A DNA stretch of 64,000 nt from Solibacteraceae bacterium (GCA_026984795.1 JALSRK010000073.1:223930-287929); one strand, 5' to 3'. Positions 36,721 to 46,610 are shown, counted from the stretch's first letter. Numbers and translations: made by a program. Notes: generated from the letters alone by a model not told the origin.

Positions 36721-38460
36721 TCAATCAAGCTCCAACCGGTAGGGCATCCACCGCAAGGCCCCCCCGCGCTCGAACAGCCGGAGGGCGCCCCGGAAGGGCT
36801 GAAGGTCTTTCGGCAAGGCTGCGGAGACCCGGGCGTCGAGCAGCGTTTCTACCTCGGGCGTAAACAGGATCTCCCACAGTGTCTTGCGGGCCGGGTAGGG
36901 GACCAGCGCCACCCGCTCGTCCGGGGCGATGCCGGCTTTCTCCTTCACCAGCTCCAGGGCGCGGTCCAAACCGCCCAGCTCGTCGATCAGCCCGTTGTTC
37001 TTCGCCTGAATTCCGAGCCACACGCGCCCCTCGGCCAGCGGCCGGATCTGGTCTACGTCGCGCTTCCGCCCCTCGGCCACGCGCTGCAGAAAGCTCGTGT
37101 AGACGGCCTCGATCCCCTCACGAAGCTTCGCCCGACCCTCTGGGCCCAGTGGACGGTAGTCGGAATCGATGTCGGCGAAGCGTCCGCGCTTGAGGATCTG
37201 TTTCCGGATGCCAAGCTTGTCGTAGAGGCCCCGGAGGTTGGCCTTCCCGTAGATTACCCCGATCGAGCCGGTCAACGTGCCCGGGTAAGCCACGATCGGA
37301 TCGCCGGTCATCGCAATGTAATACCCGCCCGACGCCGCCACGTCGGACATCGAGACCACCAGGGGCTTTTTCTTGCTCAACAGGCGGAGCTCGCGAAGGA
37401 TCTCATCAGAGGCGACCGCGTCGCCCCCCGGAGAGTCGATCCTTAAGACCACGCCGCGGATGGAATCCTCGTCCCGCAGCCGCCGGACCGTACGGATGAA
37501 TTTCTGCGACCAGAGCGCTCCATCGTCGCCGAATCCATCGTCCGAACCCCGCAGGATCGTTCCGCTGCCCGCCAGCAACGCGATCCGGGGACGGTCCGAA
37601 GAAGCTTCCTGGCGGGCGACGTATCGGGCGTAGTCCCTCACGTTGAGCTTGTGAATCTCTTCCTGGCCGAGCCGCTTCTTCAGCCGGCCGAAGAGTTCGT
37701 CTTCGTAAGCCAGCCCATCCACGAGCTTCACCTCTTTGGCCCGCACCGCCAGGAACGGCCCTTCGTCGAGCAGCGCCCGAACCTCGTCCGGGGCCATGCC
37801 GCGGGCCTCGGCGATCGTCCCCACCAGGTGTGCGTACATTTCGTCGAGGATCGAATCGAGCACTTCGCGGGTGGCCGGACTCATCGAGTCCCGGGTGAAC
37901 ATGTCGCCGGCATCTTTGTACTTGCCGGCATGCTCGATCTCGGCCTCGACGCCGATCTTCTCCAGCGTCTTGCGCAGGTAGATCGCTTCGATCCTCAGCC
38001 CTTTCAGATCGAGCAGGTCCTCTTCAGAGAGGTAGATCTCGTCTGCGACGCTGGCCAGATAGTATTCGCGGGCTCCGGGGTGGCGCAGGTAAGCCACCAG
38101 CGGCTTTCCAGACTCCTGGAACGCCTTCAGGGCTTCACGGAGTTCGTACAGCTTCCCCCAGCCCGCCCGCAAGCCCGCGGGCATCAGGACCAGAGCTTTG
38201 ATCTTGGGTTCTTCAGCGGCAGCCCGGATCGAGGCCCACAACTCCCGCACGGTCAGCGGAGCCTTCGACTCGAAAGCCGGGAACGGCACCACGATCGGAG
38301 GCTTCTCTGGTATCTCGCCGGTCAGGCTTACGATTAGCGTGGACCCTGTTTCCACCCTGGGGTGCGGTTCCGCCAGCCGGCTGAGGGCGGCAAGCAAGAC
38401 GATCCCCGTCAGAATCGCCAGGAAGAATCCGGCGGCCAGGCCGATCAGGAACTTCTTCAT
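36721..38460 (-). CDS. sppA: signal peptide peptidase SppA, long (67K) form
   Basis: A 579-residue membrane-anchored serine protease (N-terminal membrane helix, residues 4-26). It has two homologous ClpP-like halves, as in the E. coli long form. The general-base lysine lies in [20 protein letters not shown], and the nucleophile serine in [14 protein letters not shown] of the second half. [13 protein letters not shown] is the second-half signature. It degrades cleaved signal peptides at the membrane. The gene stands alone between YbjQ-like and an epimerase gene, on the same strand as both. Confidence 0.95.
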   Translation of the reverse strand: MKKFLIGLAAGFFLAILTGIVLLAALSRLAEPHPRVETGSTLIVSLTGEIPEKPPIVVPFPAFESKAPLTVRELWASIRAAAEEPKIKALVLMPAGLRAGWGKLYELREALKAFQESGKPLVAYLRHPGAREYYLASVADEIYLSEEDLLDLKGLRIEAIYLRKTLEKIGVEAEIEHAGKYKDAGDMFTRDSMSPATREVLDSILDEMYAHLVGTIAEARGMAPDEVRALLDEGPFLAVRAKEVKLVDGLAYEDELFGRLKKRLGQEEIHKLNVRDYARYVARQEASSDRPRIALLAGSGTILRGSDDGFGDDGALWSQKFIRTVRRLRDEDSIRGVVLRIDSPGGDAVASDEILRELRLLSKKKPLVVSMSDVAASGGYYIAMTGDPIVAYPGTLTGSIGVIYGKANLRGLYDKLGIRKQILKRGRFADIDSDYRPLGPEGRAKLREGIEAVYTSFLQRVAEGRKRDVDQIRPLAEGRVWLGIQAKNNGLIDELGGLDRALELVKEKAGIAPDERVALVPYPARKTLWEILFTPEVETLLDARVSAALPKDLQPFRGALRLFERGGALRWMPYRLELD

Positions 38461-38498
38461 GAGGCCATCCCTTTGCAGTGTGAAAAGGCGTTACGCCT

Positions 38499-39389
38499 TC
38501 ACGCGCCGGTCAGAATCAGGTCCACCCGTCTGCTGATCTCCGCGAGCTCGTCACGGCCGCCGCCACGAACCTCCACCGTCGCCGGGCCCCGGTAGCCGAT
38601 CTCTTTGAAGGCCGCATAGACCGCCTTCCAGTCGATATCGCCCTCGCGCAGTGGAACGAACTCCGCCACCCGGCCCGGAACCCCCTTGTGCCGCCGGAAA
38701 CGGAAGTCTTTCAGGTGAACCTTCACGATCCGTTTCTCGAGCGTCCGGATCCAGTCTTGCGGGTAGCCGTAGAGGACCACGTTGCCGACGTCGAAGTAAG
38801 CGCGGATCCACGGGCTCTCGAACTCGTCCACGTAGCGGGCGAACTCCAGCGGGCTCAGCAGGAACTTGTTCCACACCTCCTCGACGGCAATCACCACTTT
38901 CAGCTCTTCGGCCAGCGGGATGAGCTTACGGATCTGCTTCTGCGAGCGTTCATACGCCTCCACGTAACGCACCTCCGGGTTGACCACCGCCGGTACCAAT
39001 AGAACCGTGCTCGCGCCCCACAGGTGGGCGTTGCGCAGGCTCACTTCCATGCAGTCGATGCTGCGGGCCACGTCGTCGGGGTTCGGCGAGGAGAGCGGAT
39101 ATTTCCAGTGGTCGGTGTTCATCACCGAGTGGATCTTCAAACCGGTGGCGCGGGAAGCCTCCCGGATCTCTTCGGCTTCGGACTGGTCGCGGACCGTCAT
39201 GCATTCGATCACTTCGAAGCCGACCTCGCGGGCCAGGCGGAAGCGCTCGGTGTAGCTGAGGTCCTTGGGCAGCATATTGATGAGAACGCCCTTTTGAATC
39301 GGGAGCCGCCCGGCGGCCCGAGCGGCGGGGGATGAATGCGCAAGGGCGGCGGCTCCGGCCGCGGCGCTGAGGAAAGTCCGTCGGTTCAT
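38499..39389 (-). CDS. TAT-exported sugar-phosphate isomerase/epimerase-like TIM-barrel protein
   Basis: A 296-residue protein with a short TAT-like leader (MNRRTFLSAAAGAAALAHS). The xylose-isomerase-like TIM barrel (AP endonuclease 2 family) is shown by FRLAREVGFEVIECMTV, LKVVIAVEEVWNKFL (metal Glu), WIRAYFDVGNVVLYG (metal Asp and the DxGN motif) and KRIVKVHLKDF with the conserved His-Lys-Asp. Related enzymes epimerise or isomerise keto-sugars or hydroxypyruvate. Substrate unknown. It lies 38 bp upstream of sppA and may share its transcript. Confidence 0.88.
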   Translation of the reverse strand: MNRRTFLSAAAGAAALAHSSPAARAAGRLPIQKGVLINMLPKDLSYTERFRLAREVGFEVIECMTVRDQSEAEEIREASRATGLKIHSVMNTDHWKYPLSSPNPDDVARSIDCMEVSLRNAHLWGASTVLLVPAVVNPEVRYVEAYERSQKQIRKLIPLAEELKVVIAVEEVWNKFLLSPLEFARYVDEFESPWIRAYFDVGNVVLYGYPQDWIRTLEKRIVKVHLKDFRFRRHKGVPGRVAEFVPLREGDIDWKAVYAAFKEIGYRGPATVEVRGGGRDELAEISRRVDLILTGA

Positions 39390-39465
39390 GCCCCGATTCT
39401 AACCCACCGGGAAAGCCCACCTGGCGTGCGGGCTGGGAGTGCCGGCCCAGGCAGGAGGCATCGTC

Positions 39466-40140
39466 TCAGGCGAGGTTCGGTAGTTTGATGATCTTTTTCT
39501 GGATCGCGTATTGGACGAGCTGGGCTTTGTTGTGGATATCCAGTTTGCGCATCAAGTTGAACTTGTGCGCCTCGATCGTCTTGACGCTCAGATTCAGATC
39601 GCAGGCGATCTCTTTGACGGAGTTGCCCTCGGCCAGCAGTTTCAACACTTCCCGCTCCCGGGCGGTGAGCGTGGCGAACCGGGGCAGCCGGTTGGCCGAC
39701 TTGATGCGGGAGCGGAAATCGTCGACGAGCTGAGAGAGCATCCGCGGGCTCAGATAGCTGCCGCCGCGCATTACGTCCCGCATCGCCGAGAGGAGTTGCT
39801 GGGCCGGACTGTCTTTGAGAATGTAACCGTTGGCTCCCACTTCCATGCCCTCGACCAGGTAGTCTTCGTCGTCGTACATGGTCAGGAAAAGCACCTTGGT
39901 CTCCGGCCGGTTCTTCTTGATCTGCCGTGTGGCCTCGAAGCTGCTCAGCCCAGGCATGCCGATGTCCATCAGGACCAGATCGGGCCGCGTCTCAGCAGCT
40001 CTCTCCACCGCCTCGCCGCCGTTGGAAGCCTCGGCCACCACCTCCATGTCCGGCTCGGCTGTTATCAATGTCCGGATTCCTTGGCGGAACAAGGTGTGGT
40101 CATCCGCCAGTAAGACTTTGATCTTGCCCTTGATAGTCAT
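39466..40140 (-). CDS. NarL/FixJ-family response regulator
   Basis: A 224-residue regulator. ATG 40140 is preceded by GGAAG; the open frame goes 34 codons further, but without similarity. The receiver domain has DDHTLFRQGIRTLI and the phospho-acceptor Asp59 (LVLMDIGMPGLSSFE). The C-terminal LuxR-type helix-turn-helix reads LTAREREVLKLLAEGNSVKEIACDLNLSVKTIEAHKFNLMRKL. The kinase gene lies upstream, separated by 46 bp. Regulated genes are unknown. Confidence 0.96.
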   Translation of the reverse strand: MTIKGKIKVLLADDHTLFRQGIRTLITAEPDMEVVAEASNGGEAVERAAETRPDLVLMDIGMPGLSSFEATRQIKKNRPETKVLFLTMYDDEDYLVEGMEVGANGYILKDSPAQQLLSAMRDVMRGGSYLSPRMLSQLVDDFRSRIKSANRLPRFATLTAREREVLKLLAEGNSVKEIACDLNLSVKTIEAHKFNLMRKLDIHNKAQLVQYAIQKKIIKLPNLA

Positions 40141-40186
40141 CAGACTTCCGTTCCCACGGTCGCTCCAGTTGAGCTTGCCGCTCAGT

Positions 40187-41824
40187 TCAGCCAGAACGAG
40201 AGACTGGCAATTCTGCGGTGATCCTGGTTCCCGTCTTTCCACGGCCGGCGCCTCGCCGCCGGCTCTCGATGGCGAAGTGGCCTCCGAGCAGCGTCACCCG
40301 CTCCCTCATGCCGGCGAGGCCAAACGACCCCCGCCGCGCAAGTGCTTCAGCCACCAGGAATCCGACACCGTCATCTTCCACATCAAGTCTCAGTACTCCA
40401 TCGGCAGATGCCAGGGAAATGTTTACACGCGAGGCCCGGGAGTGCTTGGCGATGTTGTTGCAGCACTCCTGCACCAGCCGGTAAACGACGATCTCCAGAC
40501 TCTTCGGCAGCTTCCCGAGCCGTCCGATCCGCAGCGACACCCGGCAGGGATACAGCTCCCGGAACCGGTGGACCAACTGCTTCAGCGCCGCTTCCAGTCC
40601 AAACTGCTCCAGCACCGCCGGGCTCAGCGCCGCGATCAGCCGCCGGGTGTCCTGGATTACCTGGCCGCATACCTCGTGCAGATTCCCGATACGTTCGGCC
40701 AGACTTCGGTCCACTCCGCTGGATTCCCGCGCCAGCAGTTCGAGCTGCAGCTTCAAATAGAGCAGCGCCTGCCCCGTCTCGTCGTGAAGCTCCCGGCTGA
40801 TGCGCCGCCGCTCCATCTCCTCCACATGGAGCATGTGCTCGGCCAGAGCGCGTATCTTCTCCTCGCGCGCCGCCAGATCCTCGATCAACCGCGTCCGCTC
40901 GGCCGCCGCCATGCACCGCTCGGCGGCCGCCTCGAGCAGCTCCACCTCCCGGGGCAGCCAGTCGTAAGGCTTGGCGAAGGCGAACTGGATCACCCCGGCC
41001 ACGGCTCCTTGCGAGAGGAGGGGAACCGACCACAGGGTTTGGTAGCGCCCCGGCCACTTCGGCTCCAGCGACAAGCTCCCATGGCGCCCGTCGAGCCGAA
41101 CACACCGCGGCTTGCCCAGCCGCTGCTTCATCCGCGGTCCGGCCGGAATCCGGCGAAGGCGCCCGCCACGGAGTGGACGGCTCACCCGCCCGTCGCCGGC
41201 CTTGGCTCGCAATACCCACTCCCCGGCCTCCTGGTCGAGCAGATACAGCCGCGCCTGCCGCGCGCCGCAAAACCCCTTCAGCACCGCCAGGAAGCCCGCC
41301 AGCAGCTCCTCGAGGCCGGGCGCTTCGAGCTCGACCCGCGATAGTTCGTAGAATGTTTGCGCTTCGGCCTCACGGACTTGATAGAACGCTTTGTTCAGCG
41401 TGAGGACGATGGAGAACTGCAACTGCTGCCGGACCCAGTCGAAGTTGCGGCGTTGATCCCGGGGCAGGGCCGCCAGGGCCGGTAGCAGCAACTGATCGTA
41501 CTCCCCAAGGGCGGCGACGATGTCGCTGGGCGGGACGTTCAGCTTCGCCAGCCGCCGTCCGTGGTACTCGACCTGCTCGATCAGGTCCCCGGCCCGACCC
41601 GAACGCGCGATGATGCGCGCCGCCGCGCCGAGAGTCACCGCACCCAGGGCGCTGCGCTGCGCCGGAGTGAACCCCAACTGCTGGAGCCGGGCGGCGAAAC
41701 GGCGATCGGCCCGGCCGGCGTGTGGCTGGACATAGCGGGCGAAACGCCGCAGCTCCTGCTTGAGCCTGCTGCTGAGCAGATCTGCGGCGTCCGCCAGAGC
41801 CGGGCTGGTCGTCGTCGGCGGCAC
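40187..41824 (-). CDS. HisKA_3 sensor histidine kinase with possible globin-like sensor and GAF domain
   Basis: A 545-residue soluble kinase. The C-terminal kinase is of the NarX/LiaS (HisKA_3) type: the phosphorylated His347 is in RRRISRELHDETGQALLYLKL, and the ATPase has RLVQECCNNIAKHS, VEDDGVGF and SFGLAGMRERVTLLGG. Residues ~170-320 form a GAF domain (LLAGFLAVLKGFCGARQARLYLLD ... TLWSVPLLSQGAVAGVIQFAF). Residues ~15-160 are all-helical, and YHGRRLAKLNVPPSDIVAALGEYDQLL (87-113) resembles the proximal-His/FG region of globin-coupled sensors, with His88 as candidate haem ligand. The partner is the downstream LuxR-type regulator. The globin reading is tentative. Confidence 0.9.
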   Translation of the reverse strand: MPPTTTSPALADAADLLSSRLKQELRRFARYVQPHAGRADRRFAARLQQLGFTPAQRSALGAVTLGAAARIIARSGRAGDLIEQVEYHGRRLAKLNVPPSDIVAALGEYDQLLLPALAALPRDQRRNFDWVRQQLQFSIVLTLNKAFYQVREAEAQTFYELSRVELEAPGLEELLAGFLAVLKGFCGARQARLYLLDQEAGEWVLRAKAGDGRVSRPLRGGRLRRIPAGPRMKQRLGKPRCVRLDGRHGSLSLEPKWPGRYQTLWSVPLLSQGAVAGVIQFAFAKPYDWLPREVELLEAAAERCMAAAERTRLIEDLAAREEKIRALAEHMLHVEEMERRRISRELHDETGQALLYLKLQLELLARESSGVDRSLAERIGNLHEVCGQVIQDTRRLIAALSPAVLEQFGLEAALKQLVHRFRELYPCRVSLRIGRLGKLPKSLEIVVYRLVQECCNNIAKHSRASRVNISLASADGVLRLDVEDDGVGFLVAEALARRGSFGLAGMRERVTLLGGHFAIESRRRGAGRGKTGTRITAELPVSRSG

Positions 41825-41909
41825 ACTTCCTCAATCGGCGGGCCCCCGGACCCTCTTTAGCGCCTGCTCCAGCCCCGCCCGGGCCCGGAAAACGCCGGCC
41901 CGCGGGCAA

Positions 41910-43127
41910 TCAACGTCTGGCGTACCGCCGGATCAGGGCTGCGGTTTCCGGGAATCCTTCAGCTTCGGCGATCTCTGCGGCCGTCCGGCCTTCGTTGTCC
42001 GTCGCGTCCGGATCCGCACCTCTTTCGAGGAGGACCGCCGCGGCCTCGAGCTTGCCCCAGGCCGCCGCGCGCAGTAGCGGAGTCGCTCCGGTCTCCGTTT
42101 CACGGGCGTTCACTCGCGCCCCGTGGTCGAGCAGCAGCCGCACCAGCTCGGGATTGCCGCCGACGGCGGCATCATGGAGCGGCGTCGCGCCGTTCAGGGC
42201 CGCCGCATTCGGATCCGCGCCATGCTGCAGCAGCAGGGCGGCGACACCGAGGCGGCCTTTGAGCGCGGCCTCATGCAGCAACGTTGCTCCGCCGGGCCCA
42301 GAGCCGGCGGCCGGAATTCCATGGTCGAGCAGTAGCCCTACGATCTCCGTTTGCCCGCGCAGCACCGCTTCGCGCAAGAGCCTCCGGGCCTGTTCGGTAT
42401 TCTCGAACCGGGCCCCGTGCTCGAGCAGCGCCGCGGCCGCCTCGCGATGCCGGAATCGCAGCGCCAACTCCAGGGGCGAGGCGCCGCCCTGGGCGCGCGA
42501 GTCGATCCGTGCCCCGGCTTCCAGCAGAAGGGCGATCACCGGCTCGTAGCCTTTGGCGGCCGCATGGTGCAGCGGCGTCATCCCACTGTGGTCGGCGGCG
42601 TTCGGATCGGCATGATGAGCCAGCAGCGCCCTCACGGTCTCGGCATGGCCCCGGCGGCAGGCGTGGCTGAGCGCCGTAGCCCCGCCCCGGTCGCGGATAT
42701 CGACGTTGATTCCAGTTCCGAGCAGCAGCTCGACAATAGCCGTATTGCCCCGCCCTGCGGCCATGTGCAGCGGAGTGGCCCCGTCCCGGGCGCGCGCATC
42801 GGCCCGCGCCCCGTGCTCGAGCAGCAACTCGACCACCCGCCGGTGCCCGGTGACCGCGGCGTAGTGGAGCGGCGTTGACCCGCCTTCGGCATGGGCGGCG
42901 TTCGGGTCGGCGCCGTGACGCAGCAGCAATTCCGCCAGCGCCAGGTTGCCGTCCCAGGCCGCATCGTGCAACGCGGTTCCGCCGAGCGGCCCCCGGGCGT
43001 TGACGTCCGCCCCGGCGGCGAGCAGTTCACGGACCCGCGTGATATCACCCGCCCGGGCGGCGCGCGCCAGCTCTTGCCCCGGCGCCGGAGCCGCCGTCAA
43101 GAGGATGGCGAGCAGCAGCAACGCCAT
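41910..43127 (-). CDS. secreted ankyrin-repeat protein
   Basis: A 405-residue protein with a signal peptide (MALLLLAILLTAAPAPGQ). The rest is about eleven ankyrin repeats, each near 33 residues and ending in forms of G-A-D/R-x-N-A-R/A, for example GGTALHDAAWDGNLALAELLLRHGADPNA, GMTPLHHAAAKGYEPVIALLLEAGARIDS and GATPLHDAAVGGNPELVRLLLDHGARVNA. Ankyrin proteins bind other proteins and have no catalytic activity. A periplasmic or exported location is inferred from the leader. No operon partner is clear. Confidence 0.92.
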   Translation of the reverse strand: MALLLLAILLTAAPAPGQELARAARAGDITRVRELLAAGADVNARGPLGGTALHDAAWDGNLALAELLLRHGADPNAAHAEGGSTPLHYAAVTGHRRVVELLLEHGARADARARDGATPLHMAAGRGNTAIVELLLGTGINVDIRDRGGATALSHACRRGHAETVRALLAHHADPNAADHSGMTPLHHAAAKGYEPVIALLLEAGARIDSRAQGGASPLELALRFRHREAAAALLEHGARFENTEQARRLLREAVLRGQTEIVGLLLDHGIPAAGSGPGGATLLHEAALKGRLGVAALLLQHGADPNAAALNGATPLHDAAVGGNPELVRLLLDHGARVNARETETGATPLLRAAAWGKLEAAAVLLERGADPDATDNEGRTAAEIAEAEGFPETAALIRRYARR

Positions 43128-43295
43128 ACTCTCAGCCTACACCACGGGCTTCCAGCGCCCTTCGAGGACCGGCGGTCCGGAAGCCGGACCCGCGCCGGGC
43201 GCGGCCGGGCCCACGAAAATGGCCGGTCCCCTCGGCGGGAACCGGCCTTGAGTCGGCGGCCGTGGCGGGGTGCGCCGCGGGCCTGGAACCGGGAA

Positions 43296-44582
43296 TCAGC
43301 GCTTTTCGATCGGCACCCACTCCCGTCCGCGGGCCCCCAGGTAGATCTGGCGGGGTCGGCCGATTCGCTGCTCCTTGTCGGTCAGCAACTCCTGCCACTG
43401 CGCCAGCCATCCCACCGTCCTCCCGATCGCGAACAGCACCGGGAACATCTCCACCGGGAATCCCATCGCCTGGTAAATGATGCCGCTGTAGAAATCGACG
43501 TTGGGATAGAGCTTCCGCTTGACGAAGTATTCATCCTCGAGAGCGATGCGCTCCAGCTCGATGGCGATGTCCAGAAGCGGGTTGCGTCCGGTCACCTCGA
43601 ATACCTCGTCGGCCGTCCGCTTGATGATCCGCGCCCGGGGATCGTAGTTCTTGTAAACCCGGTGGCCGAAGCCCATCAGGCGGAACTCGCCCTTCTTGAC
43701 CCGCTCGATGTAGCCCGGAATGTTGTCCTTCGAGCCGATTTCCCTCAGCATCCGCAGCACAGCTTCGTTGGCCCCCCCATGCAGCGGCCCGTAAAGCGCC
43801 GCCGCCGCCGCCGCCAGGGCGCAGAAGGGATCGGCGTGGGAGCTGCCCACCAGGCGCATCGTACTGGTCGAGCAGTTCTGTTCGTGGTCGGCGTGCAGGA
43901 TGAACAGGATGTCCAGGGCCCTCTCGAGCACCGGGTTCGGCTTGTATCGCGCCTCGTTCCGCATGAAGAGCATCCGGAGGAAGTTGCCGGCGTAGGAAAG
44001 CTCGGGATCCGGCTCCACGTAGGGCATTCCCATCGAATGCCGGTAGGCGTAAGCGGCGAGGATCGGCACCTTGGCGATCAGGCGGTGGATGCTCCGCCGG
44101 CGGGCCTGTGGATCGTGGATCTGCTTGGCGTCCGGATAGAACGTGGAGAGCGCCGCCGCCGCGCTCACGAAGACGCCCATAAGGTGGGCGTCGTGACGGA
44201 AACCGTTGATCAGCGCTTTGAAGTTCTCGTGGAGATACATGTGTTGCCTGATGGCCGCCGTCCATTCGTCGAGCTGCTCCCGGTTCGGCAGCGCGCCGTG
44301 GATCACCAGATAGGCGGTTTCCAGAAAACTCCCGTTCTCGGCCACCTGCTCGATCGGGTAGCCGCGGTATTCAAGGACGCCCCTGGCGCCGTCGATGAAA
44401 GTGATCGAGCTCTTGCAAGACGCCGTATTGACGTAGCCCGGGTCATAGCTCATCAACCCGAAGTCGTCTTCCTGAACCTTGATCTGGCGCAGATCGAGGG
44501 CGCGGATCGTCTCGTGCTCGACAGCGATTTCGTAAGTTCTTCCTGTTCGGTTGTCGGTGATGGTCAGGGTCTCGTTAGACAT
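43296..44582 (-). CDS. gltA: citrate synthase
   Basis: A 428-residue enzyme that condenses acetyl-CoA and oxaloacetate in the citric acid cycle. ATG 44582 follows ACCAGGAGG. Active-site features are ILHADHEQNCSTSTMRLVGSS, GPLHGGANEAVLRM (catalytic His) and GFGHRVYKNYDPRARI (His and the conserved Arg), with a late catalytic Asp in the sequence VDFYSGIIY. The N-terminal beta domain (ITDNRTGRTYEIAVEHETIRALDLRQIK) marks the larger hexameric-type bacterial enzyme. The gene stands alone. Confidence 0.97.
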   Translation of the reverse strand: MSNETLTITDNRTGRTYEIAVEHETIRALDLRQIKVQEDDFGLMSYDPGYVNTASCKSSITFIDGARGVLEYRGYPIEQVAENGSFLETAYLVIHGALPNREQLDEWTAAIRQHMYLHENFKALINGFRHDAHLMGVFVSAAAALSTFYPDAKQIHDPQARRRSIHRLIAKVPILAAYAYRHSMGMPYVEPDPELSYAGNFLRMLFMRNEARYKPNPVLERALDILFILHADHEQNCSTSTMRLVGSSHADPFCALAAAAAALYGPLHGGANEAVLRMLREIGSKDNIPGYIERVKKGEFRLMGFGHRVYKNYDPRARIIKRTADEVFEVTGRNPLLDIAIELERIALEDEYFVKRKLYPNVDFYSGIIYQAMGFPVEMFPVLFAIGRTVGWLAQWQELLTDKEQRIGRPRQIYLGARGREWVPIEKR

Positions 44583-44631
44583 TCGGCCTCCTGGTGTTAA
44601 GGATGCAATTGTCGTGTATCTGTCGCATGCC

Positions 44632-45165
44632 TCAGTTCGCCCGGGCGTCCCCATCGAGCAGCTTGCCGATTTCGGCCTCGAGGACCGCCCGGTTCCGGAT
44701 CGCCTCGTCGCCGGGCTCGAAGTGCTTGCGGATCAAGCCGTTTTGGTCAATCAGAAACAGGTGCGGAACATGGATCCTCGGCCGCTTCGGATCCGGCCGC
44801 AGGTAAGAAGCCGCCATCTGGCCGCAATCGAACAAGACGGGACTGGTCACGCCGTGCTCCTTCTTGAACGCCTGGACGCTGGCGCGGGTGTCCGGGGGGT
44901 TCACCACGGACAGGACGGCGATGCGGTCCCCGTACGTCTGTTTCAGCTCTTCCAGAGTACCGGCGAGCTTCTGGCAGAGGGGGCACTTCGTAAGCATGAG
45001 TTCGAGGATCACGACTTTGCCCCGGTAGTCGGCTAGATCGTGGTATTTCATGTTCTCGTCCGGCAAAGTGAAGCCGGGCGCCCTCCGGCCGGATGTCTGT
45101 CCGAGGGCCGGCGCGAGTGTTCCCACCGCGAGCAACCAGAGGCTGGCGACAGCTATGAGTTGCAT
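44632..45165 (-). CDS. TlpA/AhpC-like thioredoxin-fold protein
   Basis: A 177-residue secreted protein with a signal peptide (MQLIAVASLWLLAVGTLAPALG). The thioredoxin fold follows: PGFTLPDENMKYHDLADYRGKVVILELMLTKCPLCQKLAGTL. The active-site motif is Cys-Pro-Leu-Cys, so it is a TlpA-like thiol-disulfide reductase rather than a 1-Cys or 2-Cys peroxiredoxin. LFDCGQMAASYL supplies a third cysteine, and HVPHLFLIDQNGLIRKHF is the cis-Pro strand. Possible roles are cytochrome c maturation or thiol repair. Confidence 0.88.
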   Translation of the reverse strand: MQLIAVASLWLLAVGTLAPALGQTSGRRAPGFTLPDENMKYHDLADYRGKVVILELMLTKCPLCQKLAGTLEELKQTYGDRIAVLSVVNPPDTRASVQAFKKEHGVTSPVLFDCGQMAASYLRPDPKRPRIHVPHLFLIDQNGLIRKHFEPGDEAIRNRAVLEAEIGKLLDGDARAN

Positions 45166-45270
45166 TTCTCTACAGTATCACGGGCGCACACACCGCTCGT
45201 CCGGGAAGCCGCAGGCGGGTCTCGGACGGCGCCAAGGGCTGTCGGCCCCCCTGGCCACGGAAGGCCGCTG

Positions 45271-46044
45271 CTATCGGCGCCGGCTCACGAATCGATACCA
45301 CCTGCGGCGCCGCGGGGGGTCAGGGTGCTTGCCTCCCTCGATTGCCTCGCCGCTCAAGGCCGCCCGGGGATTGGTTACGAAGAAGCGCTCGGCCCAGCTT
45401 TCCCCGTAGCGGCGCGCGATCAGGTTGTAAACCTCGGCCATATCCGGAGTGCGGTCCTGAGGATCATGGGCGTCGCTGGCGATGAAGTGGACGAGCCCCT
45501 GCTCGAGCAGTTTCTCGCTGAACTTCCTCGCCGCCCTCCCGAACCGCCCGGTGAACGACAAGGCAGTGATCTGCAGCAGAACGCCCCGGCGGACCCACTC
45601 CTCGAGTTCCGCCAGCCGCTGCTGGAGCAGCCAGTTCCTCTCCGGGTGAGTGATGATGGGGATCATACCGGCGCCCATGAGGCTCTCGAAGATCTCCGTG
45701 CTGTTCTTGAAGATCAGAAGATCGGAGAACTCCACCAGCAGGTAGCGGCGGTTGTTGATCGTGTACTTGGACGGGTGGGCGATGGCGTCCTGGATGTTGT
45801 CATAAGAGAGGTGAAGGTCACAGCCCCAGTGGATGCGCGGCCGGAGCTTGGCTTTTTCCTTCAGCTGATCGATCTTCCGCTTGACGGTTTCCGGCTCGAA
45901 CGCGTAGCTGGGGTTTGCGTGCGGGGTGGCGACGATGTCGGTGGTGCCGGATTCCGCGGCGATCCGGAGCATTTCCACGCTCACCCGCGGATTCGGGGCC
46001 CCGTCGTCCAACCCTGGAAGAATGTGGCTATGGATATCGACCAT
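45271..46044 (-). CDS. PHP-family tyrosine-protein phosphatase (CpsB/YwqE-like)
   Basis: A 257-residue metalloenzyme. The PHP metal site opens the protein: MVDIHSHILPGLDDGAPNP, with VATPHANPSYAFEPETV, HWGCDLHLSYDN, PIITHPERNWLL and FIASDAHDPQDRTPDM supplying further His, Asp and Glu ligands. This is the CpsB/CapC/YwqE family of Mn-dependent tyrosine phosphatases that control capsule and exopolysaccharide kinases. No polysaccharide tyrosine kinase or export gene is adjacent. It lies 105 bp from the thioredoxin gene, on the same strand. Confidence 0.92.
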   Translation of the reverse strand: MVDIHSHILPGLDDGAPNPRVSVEMLRIAAESGTTDIVATPHANPSYAFEPETVKRKIDQLKEKAKLRPRIHWGCDLHLSYDNIQDAIAHPSKYTINNRRYLLVEFSDLLIFKNSTEIFESLMGAGMIPIITHPERNWLLQQRLAELEEWVRRGVLLQITALSFTGRFGRAARKFSEKLLEQGLVHFIASDAHDPQDRTPDMAEVYNLIARRYGESWAERFFVTNPRAALSGEAIEGGKHPDPPRRRRWYRFVSRRR

Positions 46045-46077
46045 CGGCCGGAGCCGGCCCGCCGCCGCGGCCGCGCC

Positions 46078-46587
46078 TCAGATGAACATCTCCTCGTCCG
46101 TCGTCGCTTCCGAGACGTTCGGCCGGCCGCCCCGGAAAAAGTAGTCCAAGGCTGTCCGGATCCCGGAGATCACCCCGCTGACCTGCCGCACCGGCGTGAC
46201 CACCCCCTTGTTCAGCAACACGATGGTCTCATGCACCCGGCTGACAGAATCGTCCAGGACCAGCTCCACCCGGTCCAACTGCGCCCGGGCACGCTCGGTG
46301 AGTTCCGTCAGGAACAGATCGCTGCGTTTTACCTGCGCTCGGGTGCTTTCGAGAATCTCCGTAGTCTTGGAGGTGATGTCGGAGATCTGTTGCCGCGTTG
46401 CCTTCAATGTCTCTCCTGCGGAGGCCAGCACCTCCTCGGCTCGAGGGGACAACTCGTCGATGCGTTCTTTGACTTGCCGCGCCTGGCGGGCCACCAGCAC
46501 CGCCGCGATGGCCTGGACCGCCAGCGCCACCGCCCCGATGCCGATGGCCACGACCATCAGGTAGACGATGGTTTCGTTGATCTGCAT
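46078..46587 (-). CDS. membrane-anchored coiled-coil protein (DUF948-like)
   Basis: A 169-residue protein with one N-terminal membrane helix (MVVAIGIGAVALAVQAIAAVLVA) and a long helical region that follows (residues ~36-130, heptad-like KERIDELSPRAEEVLASAGETLKATRQQISDITSKTTEILESTR). A short charged tail ends in TDEEMFI. This arrangement resembles DUF948 proteins of unknown function. It lies 23 bp from the YtxH-like gene on the same strand; the pair is probably co-transcribed, and both are stress-associated types in other bacteria. Confidence 0.75.
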   Translation of the reverse strand: MQINETIVYLMVVAIGIGAVALAVQAIAAVLVARQARQVKERIDELSPRAEEVLASAGETLKATRQQISDITSKTTEILESTRAQVKRSDLFLTELTERARAQLDRVELVLDDSVSRVHETIVLLNKGVVTPVRQVSGVISGIRTALDYFFRGGRPNVSEATTDEEMFI

Positions 46588-46610
46588 CTTTGCCGGGACC
46601 CGGTGCCGCG

